Assembly (NCBI GenBank): GCA_947442255.1
Contig: CANEVO010000004.1
Location: 1 to 64,000 of the forward strand
Direction: 5' to 3'
DNA from: Opitutia bacterium
GTDB lineage: Bacteria > Verrucomicrobiota > Verrucomicrobiae > Opitutales > Opitutaceae
Length of the DNA: 64,000 bases
Positions within the stretch are counted from its first letter, which is position 1. Every line of letters begins with the position of its first letter. Shown here piece by piece: positions 27,035 through 35,169 of this stretch. Below the pieces are notes generated by a model. That model saw nothing but the letters and a program-made list of their open reading frames with translations, was not told the origin of the DNA and ran no database searches. Position numbers and translations under genes: made by a program.

Positions 27035-27769
27035 ATGAAACCGTTTTTACCGGTCTTCGTCGTTATGGCCCTCTTGGGGCTGGCTGCTCGTCGATGATGC
27101 GGGAGCCCGAGATGGAGGGGAAAGTCACCGTCAACCCCGCGGCACCCAAACGTGAAATTAAGTCCTATGTCATTACCTGCTCGAACGAGCTGATTTACCG
27201 TTGGTTTCTTTCCGATCCGAAAGCCGTGATGACCTTGGGGCGGCGTTGGAAAACAGGGATATGAGGAAGCGCTGAATCCGGCGGCGGCCGTTTACGTGAT
27301 CAAAGTCGATATGGGGTTCGGCCCGCGAGCGACCATGCAGCCGATGGAGAATCCGGACTCGATTCGATACATGAATGTGGCAGCGATGGCGGGACAAGGC
27401 CGATACAGCCAGATTCTGACTGAGCGCAACGAATCCTCCGGCTCCTTGCTGGTCGGACCGAACGGGTAAATCATCGCCACAGGAGGGTGGAAACGCGTGA
27501 TGGAGGACAGCGAGAGGGCGCAGCACCCGGTCGATCAGCCGGGTGATGGTTATGACCTATTGGTTTTGCGCGTTTGCGAGGCTGGTGCTTCAGATAGAAA
27601 ATTCGAAGTGATGGTTTGGGAAGTCGCGGTGCGGCGACCGGTCGACTACCGCACGCCGTCGGCTGGGCATGTTGGAATCATGGTGCGGCCGTCGGCTTCG
27701 TTGATTAAGACGGGTTTATCGTCTTCCCCCCCGTCCCCCGCAGCCACGCCCTCGGCGGAAAAATTGTAG
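27035..27769 (+). pseudogene. Decayed lipoprotein gene (several frameshifts and one nonsense codon)
   Basis: Start MKPFLPVFVVMALLG in one frame; restoring one G in the run at 27076-27079 would give a lipobox GAGCSSMM and continue as REPEMEGKVTVNPAAPKREI. The frame then changes near 27222 (DDLGAALEN) and again near 27253 (QGYEEALNPAAAVYV). In-frame TAA at 27467 interrupts LLVGPNG*IIATGGWKRV, after which the same frame runs to 27769 ending in a Ser/Pro tail. Reassembled, it would be an outer-membrane-type lipoprotein of about 240 residues. No function recognised. The gaps on both sides (about 225 and 240 bases) hold no gene. Confidence 0.7.
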
Positions 27770-28007
27770 CTCTTGGATAGAAGATGCCTGACCCGGTGTC
27801 GGGCCGACGGGATTCGGTGTCAGGATAAGGACCGAAGCTCCGCTTTCGCGGATGTCGCCGCAGCTGATATTTCCGCGTCGGTGATCGATCGCGCAATGCG
27901 TTCGGGTTACGATGTCCGCTCAAATCTTGGCGGGAGGCCGAAGCATTTTTTTCGGTGGACCCTGAAAACCTCGACAATGGCTCGGTGCCTCAAGGGAATC
28001 TTGTGGC

Positions 28008-28337
28008 ATGGAATCGCTAAAAACTCCGCTGAGCCGGCTTCGCGTAATTGGGCTATGGGAGGGGGTATCGTTCCTTCTCCTGCTGGGTGTTGCCATGCCG
28101 CTTAAGTATTTTGCCGGCTGGCCGGTGGCGGTTCGCGTGGTGGGGCTCGCTCACGGGCTCCTGTTTATTCTCTACGTGATTGCGGCCTTGCAGGCAGCTC
28201 GGGCACTGCGTTGGCGGATCCCGCGCACGGCGGCGGTACTCGTGGCCAGTTTGCTGCCGGCGGGACCATTTGTCATCGATGCGAAAATCCTGCGTCAGGC
28301 CGCGGCCCAGGCAGGTGGGACGGAGCCGTTGCGGTAA
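28008..28337 (+). CDS. DUF3817 family small integral membrane protein
   Basis: 109 residues with three predicted membrane helices. The pattern LSRLRVIGLWEGVSFLLLLGVAMPLKYFAGWPVAVRVVGLAHGLLF is the DUF3817 signature (E-G-x-S-x-x-x-L, MPLKY, GxxHGxLF), and the third helix ends SLLPAGPFVIDAKIL. Function unknown. It stands between a pseudogene and a convergent gene. Confidence 0.85.
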   Translation: MESLKTPLSRLRVIGLWEGVSFLLLLGVAMPLKYFAGWPVAVRVVGLAHGLLFILYVIAALQAARALRWRIPRTAAVLVASLLPAGPFVIDAKILRQAAAQAGGTEPLR

Positions 28338-28444
28338 CGCGCCGCACGCCGATCACGGGTGGGCGGTAACACCCGGCCCCGCGATTCGCCAGACACGGTC
28401 TCGCCGGCGCTGGCGGAGTGTTTGCTTGATCGATCAACCGGTTC

Positions 28445-30268
28445 CTACCGCGAGCGGGGACGGACTTTCGCGCGCAGCGGATCGAAGGCTTCGCGAATGT
28501 ATGCGAGGACGTTTCGGGCCTGCTGGTCCGAAAGAATCGAGCCGAATGCCGGCATGCCGGTCGCCTCGAAACCGGTGCGGATTGACCGGAGCAATTCGGC
28601 GTCGCTCTTCGCGAGCCGAGCGGTGTCTTCCACGAAATTTGCCGCGGCTTTCATCGGTCCGGTTCCGCCGCCGCGCCCGTCGGCTTGGTGGCAGGCGACA
28701 CAAAACGTATCGTAGGTGACTTTGCCCGCCGCGAGGTCCACGGCCGACCCTTTAGCGGATTGCTCGGGCGTCAGGATCGGCTTGGTGAAGGGACCCGTGA
28801 AGCGTTCTCCGCCCAGCAGCCGATTGGCCGTGTAGAAAGCGCTCGGGTTATCGAGGATTTCGCCTGATGCGGCGTTTAGGGTCTCCAGTTGGAATTCATA
28901 GACATATCCCGGCTGCAGATCCGCGAGGTCCAGCTCCACCTGGCGGGTGTCGTTCGAGACCCGCACCGCCGTGACTGGCACCGAGGCCACGTCGATTTGG
29001 GGCGAGCCGTATCGAGCATGATAGAGATAGCGAAAACGATTCACGCGAAACGTCTCGGTGCGCGCCGCCGCAGCTGCGTTCATCGGCACGGTGAAATCCA
29101 GCGCGAATCCCCGGCGGAGCAGGCGCACGGCGAGAATTTCCACCGGCGGCTTTTCGTCCCAAATCACCCGCTGCAGGCCTTCGCCGACTCCCCAGCTGGT
29201 CTGGCCGACGTAGAGCACACCGTCCGGGCTGAAGGCCATGCGCATGTTTCCCTGGCGCAGGCCCTTGTCGCGCAGAAAGGTGAAGGCGGCACCTTGGTAT
29301 TCGCCCGCCACCTTTTCCAGGTAAAGCCGGCTGATCAGTTTCGAAAAGTCCCCGATAAAAATCTGGTTACTGAAAGGGCCGAAGCGCCCGCCGGTCGTGT
29401 CCCACACCGGCTCGCCGGGGGAAACTCCCACCAGACCATGGGGTAAAATGATCGCCGGCGGGGTGCGCTTTTTGGCGAGTTCCTCATCCGATTGAATCGG
29501 CGGCACTCCGCCGGGAAGCCATTTTAGCGACGCTGGATGTCCGTAGAAATGATCTTTCTTCTGATGGATGAGTCCGGACGAGGCGATCCAGTCGCCCTGT
29601 GTGTCGATGGAGAAGAACTCGCCGTCCGGGTCGACGCCGATGCCCGCCGGCTGGCGAAAACCATAGGCCCAGGGGACAAATTCCCCGGCGGGCGTCACTT
29701 TGAATGACCAGCCGCGGTAGGGGACGAGGGACCACTGCTGTTCTCCGCGCACGATGACCTTCTCCAGTTCACCGCGAGTCTGCTTGATATTGGGCAGTTC
29801 TTTCGCGCCGCCGGAATCAAGACCGAGCGCGCCCAAAAAATTGCCGTCCTTGTCGCGTTTGATGCCGTAGGGAAACTCGTGATAATTGCCAGTGATGCCC
29901 CAGTTGCTGACGATGGTGGTGTATTTATCGGCAATCCCATCGCCGTCCGTGTCTTCGATCTTGGTGAGTTCGGGCCGTTGCATGACATACGCCACGCGGG
30001 ATGAATCGACGAGCAGCCCGAGCGGCTCGTTGAGTCCAGAGGCAAAGCGGCGCCAATTCTGCGCATGGCGATCCGCCCGCCAGATTTCCCCCGAGCGGCT
30101 GGCGACGTAGAGATCGCCCTCGGGCGAGAAGGCCACGGCGAAAATTTCCGGCGGCCACATGGCCGGGGGAAGTGGTACCGTCTCGACGCGATAGCCGGCG
30201 AAACAGGGCAGGGCCGCGGCGAACAGGAGGGCGCGGCAGGTCGCTTGCCGGAGTTTGGCGGTGATCAT
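28445..30268 (-). CDS. Secreted NHL-type beta-propeller with C-terminal cytochrome c domain
   Basis: 607 residues from the ATG at 30268, which overlaps the stop of the upstream ThuA gene (ATGA). Signal RALLFAAALPCFA. Propeller repeats are visible as FSPEGDLYVASRSGEIWR, KIEDTDGDGIADKYTT, GIKRDKDGNFLGALG and VDPDGEFFSIDTQGDW. A C-terminal cytochrome c domain has FCVACHQADGRGG and the Met ligand in GMPAFGSI. This architecture (L-sorbosone-dehydrogenase/PQQ-like propeller plus cytochrome c) is abundant in PVC bacteria and is thought to oxidise sugars or polysaccharide products in the periplasm; the substrate is not known. Confidence 0.88.
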   Translation of the reverse strand: MITAKLRQATCRALLFAAALPCFAGYRVETVPLPPAMWPPEIFAVAFSPEGDLYVASRSGEIWRADRHAQNWRRFASGLNEPLGLLVDSSRVAYVMQRPELTKIEDTDGDGIADKYTTIVSNWGITGNYHEFPYGIKRDKDGNFLGALGLDSGGAKELPNIKQTRGELEKVIVRGEQQWSLVPYRGWSFKVTPAGEFVPWAYGFRQPAGIGVDPDGEFFSIDTQGDWIASSGLIHQKKDHFYGHPASLKWLPGGVPPIQSDEELAKKRTPPAIILPHGLVGVSPGEPVWDTTGGRFGPFSNQIFIGDFSKLISRLYLEKVAGEYQGAAFTFLRDKGLRQGNMRMAFSPDGVLYVGQTSWGVGEGLQRVIWDEKPPVEILAVRLLRRGFALDFTVPMNAAAAARTETFRVNRFRYLYHARYGSPQIDVASVPVTAVRVSNDTRQVELDLADLQPGYVYEFQLETLNAASGEILDNPSAFYTANRLLGGERFTGPFTKPILTPEQSAKGSAVDLAAGKVTYDTFCVACHQADGRGGGTGPMKAAANFVEDTARLAKSDAELLRSIRTGFEATGMPAFGSILSDQQARNVLAYIREAFDPLRAKVRPRSR

Positions 30269-31545
30269 GGCTTGGGAAGAACGTCGGTGAACTGCACGGA
30301 AGCGTTCGCGGGAATGGTCAGGCGGCCGTCGATCCATTTGGCGGGTCCGGCCTCGATCGTGACCTGTCCGGGATTGGCGGGCAGGTAGGAGAGGGTGCCG
30401 TCTGCTCCCTCGATCCGGAAATTACGGATCAGGCCGGCGTGATCCGGCGTGGGCCGGATCGACTCGTGTACGGTGATGCCATTCACCTCATAGTGAAATT
30501 CCGGGATCCCATTTTTGACTTCATAGCCCTTGAAGTGAACGTCGGCTTTCCCCGGCTTGTTTCCCGCAAAGGAGTCGGTTGTGGCTCGATGGAAGACCAC
30601 TCCCTTGATTTTCGCGTCGCGGGGGAATTTTCCAGTATAGGTCGATTCAAGATCCAGGTAATCTCCATCCCAAGCGTAGGCGATCTGACCGCGTTCCGGG
30701 TCGAAACAAAAATTCAAGCCTTCGGAAAAACCGACGGCAAAGGAGGCGGGATGTGCGTCGGGCATCCACGTCCGCAAAATGCGGGTGCCCACTCCCGGCA
30801 CTTCTTTTTTCGCCGACCAAAGGACGCCGTTGGCAATGATGCGCAGATAGCCGGGTTTATCGAACTCGTCCTTGACCGACGGCGCCAGGTAGAAGAGCCG
30901 GCCGCCGTTGCGCTCGCGCGTCCAGGCAATCGGCATGGTTTTGCCTTCGAGGCGTGCCTCCATCAGCACCCGCACGTCCGCGGCGAACTGCTGGTAGTTG
31001 TAGACGTATTGCTGATTGGTGTAGTCCTCGGATCCGGCAAAGACCGGATGCGGCCAGAGTTTGATTTCGGTGGGTTTGCGGCCCGCTTCCCACGTGCCGT
31101 CATATTTTGCCCCGAGGACCTCCAAGTCGAATTCCTTCCAATTTTCCCAGCCGTGACTCGTGGGCCCGATCGCGACCACGCCCTTGCCCGAGCGGAAAAA
31201 CTCTTGAATGGCGGCGAGCGTTTTCGACGGCGGCGTTTTGCGCCGGACGAAGAACACTCCGACGTCGGCCGCGGTCAGCGCCTCGATGTTCTTGAAGCCT
31301 CCGTCCGCCGGGTCCTGCCGTACGAGAACGCAGTCCATCGGATAATACGCTTCGAGAAATACCTTTAGCTTTTGCAGTGTCTGGTCGGTCGAATAGACGG
31401 GTAGATCCGATCCCGAAACCAAGGCTACGTTCATCCGGCGCGACGCCGCCAGACAGGGGAGCGAACTCGTGATCGCAGCGAGGAGCGAAAACACGAACCA
31501 GCGCTGCCAGCACATTCCGCCGCGGGAACATTTTTCTGAAATCAT
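30265..31545 (-). CDS. Secreted ThuA-like domain protein
   Basis: 426 residues from the ATG at 31545; an ATG at 31515 is an alternative. Signal peptide WFVFSLLAAITSSLPCLAAS. The N-terminal half is a ThuA-like class I glutamine-amidotransferase fold: NVALVSGSDLPVYSTDQTL, ADVGVFFVRRKTPPS, FFRSGKGVVAIGPTSHGWENW, and GRLFYLAPSVKDEF. The C-terminal half has a family-16-like beta domain with FRIEGADGTLSYLP. ThuA proteins accompany disaccharide oxidation. Translational coupling to the propeller-cytochrome gene supports a joint role. Confidence 0.85.
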   Translation of the reverse strand: MISEKCSRGGMCWQRWFVFSLLAAITSSLPCLAASRRMNVALVSGSDLPVYSTDQTLQKLKVFLEAYYPMDCVLVRQDPADGGFKNIEALTAADVGVFFVRRKTPPSKTLAAIQEFFRSGKGVVAIGPTSHGWENWKEFDLEVLGAKYDGTWEAGRKPTEIKLWPHPVFAGSEDYTNQQYVYNYQQFAADVRVLMEARLEGKTMPIAWTRERNGGRLFYLAPSVKDEFDKPGYLRIIANGVLWSAKKEVPGVGTRILRTWMPDAHPASFAVGFSEGLNFCFDPERGQIAYAWDGDYLDLESTYTGKFPRDAKIKGVVFHRATTDSFAGNKPGKADVHFKGYEVKNGIPEFHYEVNGITVHESIRPTPDHAGLIRNFRIEGADGTLSYLPANPGQVTIEAGPAKWIDGRLTIPANASVQFTDVLPKP

Positions 31546-31640
31546 AAAAATCGAACGATGCCCATTGCCGGAGCGAAGGAAAGGCCGGGATTGTGGGCTT
31601 GTGTCGCCCCGCCGCTTTCTGGGGCCGGCATCGACCTGCC

Positions 31641-32981
31641 TTAAGGAACAGCCGTCTGCCGGACCAACTTTTCGACTCTGTCCACGATTGTCTCCTCGAC
31701 GGTGGGTTGAAACGGCCCGGGCTGACCGTAACCGATCATCGCTCCACCGCCTTCGTAGCCGCCTTCCTTCAAGACACGCAGGGAGGGGATGTAGGCGAAG
31801 ACATCGTTGGAGTAGCCGGCCACCCAGGTGTTTTCCCATCCGTAGAGGGCCTTCAACCGAAGGGCGTAGTCGACGACGAGCTCGCCGCCGAGGATAACCA
31901 TCTTGAGCGACTTGCCGAACTGCCAGACCTCGATCGGGTAGGGATAGGTGGTCCAAACTTTTCCGTCCGGCTTCAGGTGATCGAGCACGAATTGGGCATG
32001 GCGGCTCGCCGAGCCATCCTTTGATGCGACCCGGCGTTCCAATTCTTCTTTCGTTGGCACCTGGTCGAACGCCAGATCGACGGTCTCAAAAGCGGTTTTG
32101 AGCGGTCCAGTCACCGACGACATCTTACGGGCCATGACTTGGGAAACCGCCTCGGCGAGCAGGTTGCCGTACCCGATGCCGAGTTCGACTGTGCGGCGGG
32201 GCAGGGGATTCGCATCGCCGCTCGCTCCGTTGACAAACAGTGCCGTCGCGCCGGGATTGGCCTCTTCGATCGCCGACTGAGCATAGCCCGGCCAGTCGCC
32301 ACTGATGAGATTGTCGTGCATCGAGGTCGCATGGCAGGCGTAGCCGAAAACCACGGCCCGGACTTTGCCATCGGCGCCCCGCACCGCGAGCACGGGAACG
32401 TCCTGATCGACGGGACCCGGTTGATGGCGCAGGGTGACACGGCGGCGATTGGTGGCGAACCCAGCATTCCCCTGGGCAAAAGTCAGTGTGGCGGGCTTCA
32501 GATCGGCTAGGGCGGCCCCGACGGCTTCCACGACCTGCTCCAGTAATTTTTTGGTGTAACGGTCGATCACGGGCACCTGCCGGGCCTTTTGCTCCTTGTT
32601 CCACGGATAGCCGGGGCGTAGGACTTCGTCAGTCACCGGGCCGCTGTGGGTATGCGACGAATTGATCGCCAGTCGGTCCCGCGTTAGCCCGTATTTGCTC
32701 TTCACTTGATCCGCGACGATGTCGGCCATCTTGCGGTTGAAACCCAGTAAATCCGAAGTTATGAGGACGGCCTTGGCCCCTGTTTCGTCCTCCAAGGCCA
32801 GCGTTTTCACCCAGATCTTCTGTCGCACCCCCTCGCTGGGCCGGGTGCGAGCGCCGAAGCCGGCCATCCAGATGGGTTCCGTGGGGGTGATATCGGCGCG
32901 ACCGACGCCGGCCTTCCAATCGGCCCGGGCAGAGGCAAGGAGAACGACGAAAACGAGGAAGAACTTCGAGGATGAGTTCAT
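31641..32981 (-). CDS. Secreted neutral/alkaline ceramidase-like hydrolase
   Basis: 446 residues with signal peptide MNSSSKFFLVFVVLLASARA. Motifs of the ceramidase N-terminal family (PF04734): GVGRADITPTEP, SSHTHSGP (zinc ligands), VVFGYACHATSMHDN and FVNGASGDANP. The C-terminal domain of true ceramidases is missing, as in the many short PVC homologues annotated as neutral/alkaline non-lysosomal ceramidase. The true substrate may not be a ceramide. It lies 95 bases upstream of the ThuA gene on the same strand. Confidence 0.88.
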   Translation of the reverse strand: MNSSSKFFLVFVVLLASARADWKAGVGRADITPTEPIWMAGFGARTRPSEGVRQKIWVKTLALEDETGAKAVLITSDLLGFNRKMADIVADQVKSKYGLTRDRLAINSSHTHSGPVTDEVLRPGYPWNKEQKARQVPVIDRYTKKLLEQVVEAVGAALADLKPATLTFAQGNAGFATNRRRVTLRHQPGPVDQDVPVLAVRGADGKVRAVVFGYACHATSMHDNLISGDWPGYAQSAIEEANPGATALFVNGASGDANPLPRRTVELGIGYGNLLAEAVSQVMARKMSSVTGPLKTAFETVDLAFDQVPTKEELERRVASKDGSASRHAQFVLDHLKPDGKVWTTYPYPIEVWQFGKSLKMVILGGELVVDYALRLKALYGWENTWVAGYSNDVFAYIPSLRVLKEGGYEGGGAMIGYGQPGPFQPTVEETIVDRVEKLVRQTAVP

Positions 32982-33040
32982 GGGATGGCTAGAAACGAGA
33001 TTGGCCGCCCGGGTGGGACAGAGAATAGAAATGGCATAAG

Positions 33041-33074
33041 ATAAAAGCCGCGCACCGAATTTTCGGGCGCGGCT
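33041..33074 (-). terminator. Intrinsic terminator after the exported amidohydrolase
   Basis: Read on the minus strand: AGCCGCGC, short inner pairs and loop, GCGCGGCT (eight pairs, 33067-33074 with 33046-33053), followed by TTTATCTT. It ends the transcript of the gene at 33101-34090 and so separates it from the ceramidase/ThuA/propeller run. Confidence 0.75.
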
Positions 33075-33100
33075 GTCGATGCTACGCTACTTGGCGTCGG

Positions 33101-34090
33101 TCAGAGGCGGAACAATTTCTTCGCGTTCCCGTAGAGGATCTTTCGTTCGATCGCCTTGCTCGGCGCAAGCGCGCGGATTTGGGCGATTTGCAACGCGCCC
33201 GAACAACGACCGCCGCGGCCGACGGAGTCCTCGCAGTCGCTGCCGTAGATCAACTTGTCCTGATGGCGTTCGAGGAACGTGGTTCCACTGCCGTCGCGCT
33301 TGACCGCGTTGAGCCCGGAGCCGGCCGAGAGATCGGCGTACATGTTGGGATAGTCGGACAGATAGCGCTCCGTCAGCCCACCAGGCGTCATCTTGCCGCT
33401 CGGATAGAGGTTCTTCTCGTCGTCCTTGTTGTTCCGATCGATGTTGGCCCACCAAGTCTGGGCATGGCCGATGAAGTTCGTCTTGGGGTGCTTCTCGAGC
33501 ATCTTGTAGAAGCGTTCGAAGCCATAGTTGTACATTTTGTACTGCCAGTGCATCAGAATCGGCACGTTGTAGGCACCTGCGAGAACGAACAATTTCTGCA
33601 TGGCGGCCGAGTCGCACTCCACGCCGAATTTCTGTTCGCCGATGATGACGGCGCCCAGCTTCAGGTATTTCTCGATCTCCTGGGGCGCCGTATCCAGATC
33701 GCTGACCTCGTTCGCGCCAAAAAGAAACTCGCCCGGATGGGCTTTGGCCAGGGCATAGCACGCTTCGTTGGACGAGCAGGTGCTCTGCAGCCCGTTGGAG
33801 ATGCCGCCGTGGGTTGATTCCCGCACCACGAAATGCCCGGCGGGCAGGAGAATCGTCGCCGTGATTCCCATCGCGCGCTGATGGGCGATCAAGGCCTCAT
33901 TGTTGCGGCCGGGCCGGGTCGTTTTCCACTGGGCATCGCGCTGCCCACCGTAGTCGGTGTGCTGATGCAGGTCGATGATCGGTTCCGCGGGCGCCGCGGC
34001 ATTGGCGGCAAAGCCCAGGGTGGTGGTCGCGGCCGCGACTGCGGTCGTGACGAGGAAATCGCGGCGCGAAATCGAACGTGGTTCGGTCAT
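33101..34090 (-). CDS. Tat-exported amidohydrolase-2 family hydrolase
   Basis: 329 residues from the ATG at 34090. The signal SISRRDFLVTTAVAAATTTLGFA is a Tat type. The metal site is present: IIDLHQHTDYGG (HxH), ILMHWQYK, FIGHAQTWWANI and IYGSDCEDSVG (final Asp). The protein belongs to the PVC amidohydrolase set that accompanies propeller-cytochromes. Substrate unknown. A terminator follows it. Confidence 0.85.
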   Translation of the reverse strand: MTEPRSISRRDFLVTTAVAAATTTLGFAANAAAPAEPIIDLHQHTDYGGQRDAQWKTTRPGRNNEALIAHQRAMGITATILLPAGHFVVRESTHGGISNGLQSTCSSNEACYALAKAHPGEFLFGANEVSDLDTAPQEIEKYLKLGAVIIGEQKFGVECDSAAMQKLFVLAGAYNVPILMHWQYKMYNYGFERFYKMLEKHPKTNFIGHAQTWWANIDRNNKDDEKNLYPSGKMTPGGLTERYLSDYPNMYADLSAGSGLNAVKRDGSGTTFLERHQDKLIYGSDCEDSVGRGGRCSGALQIAQIRALAPSKAIERKILYGNAKKLFRL

Positions 34091-34376
34091 GGAGGGTGGG
34101 ATGGGGGATTGACGGTGCTGACGGCAGTCCCGCCGGGATAAAGCGGCGCGGTTGCGCAAGAACAAAAAACCCGGCGAATGGCGCAAGCAAGCGCGTTTTG
34201 ATTTCGGCGTCAAACGTCGGGCCGGCGCACGGTTGACGGCACACTTCCGATCGCTTCGAGGTAAAATTAAAGCCCCCGCCCCAAGCCACCCTCACCGCGA
34301 TCGGGCTTGGGTCTTGACAACAACGGCGAGGATTTCTGTTCGTCGACCACGGAGGCGTCGCCGCTTCCCCAAACCT

Positions 34377-35150
34377 ATGACTACGTTGAAACGCGCTATC
34401 CTTATTACTGGAGCCGGCGGGGGAATCGGGCGCGGCCTGAGTGTCGCCTTTGCCGCCCAGGGACACTGCATCATTGCTACCGACCTCAACCTCGATGCCG
34501 CGCGAGCGACTGCCGCGGCGGTCGTCCAGGCGGGCGGACAGGCGGATGCATTTGCGCTCGATGTGTCGTCGGAAGCGGATGTTCAGCGGCTGTGGCGCGA
34601 CTTGGAGGGGCGGCGGATTGATGTCCTGATCAACAATGCCGGGCTGCAACACATCTCCCCGATCGACGAGTTTCCCGCGGTGAAATGGGATTTACTCGTC
34701 GACGTGATGTTGAAGGGAACGTTTCTCATGACCCGGGCGGTCCTCCCGGGCATGCGCGCGCAAGGCTTCGGCCGCCTGATCCACATCGGTTCGATCCACT
34801 CGCTGATCGCGTCGCCCTACAAGTCGGCTTACATCGCTGCCAAGCACGCCCTGATTGGATTTTCCAAGACGGTGGCGCTCGAAACCGGCGGAACGGATAT
34901 TACCAGTAACACGATTTGCCCGTCCTATATCCGCACGCCGCTCGTCATGGGGCAGATCAAGGACCAGGCCCGAACCCGGCGGATTTCCGAGGAAGAGGTA
35001 ATTGAAAAGGTCATGCTCGCGCCGATGCCGAAAAAGGCATTTGTCACCATCGAGGAGATCGCTGCGGCGATTGAATATCTGATCAGCCCTTTGGCGCGTA
35101 ATGTCACGGCCCAGTCGATCGCGATCGATGGTGGCTGGACCGCGCAATGA
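34377..35150 (+). CDS. 3-hydroxybutyrate dehydrogenase (SDR family)
   Basis: 257 residues from the ATG at 34377. SDR motifs: TGAGGGIGRGL (cofactor), INNAGLQHISPIDEFP, catalytic Ser in HIGSIHSLIA and Tyr/Lys in SAYIAAKHA. The NNAGLQHxxPIxxFPxxKWD block, VMLKGTFLMTRAVLPGMRAQGFGR and the C-terminal DGGWTAQ are typical of D-3-hydroxybutyrate dehydrogenase, which interconverts 3-hydroxybutyrate and acetoacetate with NAD. The symbol bdhA is plausible but left out. The 286 bases upstream have no gene; a TTGACA near 34316 has no good -10 partner. Confidence 0.85.
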   Translation: MTTLKRAILITGAGGGIGRGLSVAFAAQGHCIIATDLNLDAARATAAAVVQAGGQADAFALDVSSEADVQRLWRDLEGRRIDVLINNAGLQHISPIDEFPAVKWDLLVDVMLKGTFLMTRAVLPGMRAQGFGRLIHIGSIHSLIASPYKSAYIAAKHALIGFSKTVALETGGTDITSNTICPSYIRTPLVMGQIKDQARTRRISEEEVIEKVMLAPMPKKAFVTIEEIAAAIEYLISPLARNVTAQSIAIDGGWTAQ

Positions 35151-35169
35151 GCGGGCTGCGGCCGCTGCG

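Noticed and set aside
34310..34340. Sigma-70 promoter before the 3-hydroxybutyrate dehydrogenase gene
   Set aside because: TTGACA is present but no acceptable -10 box lies 16-18 bases downstream.
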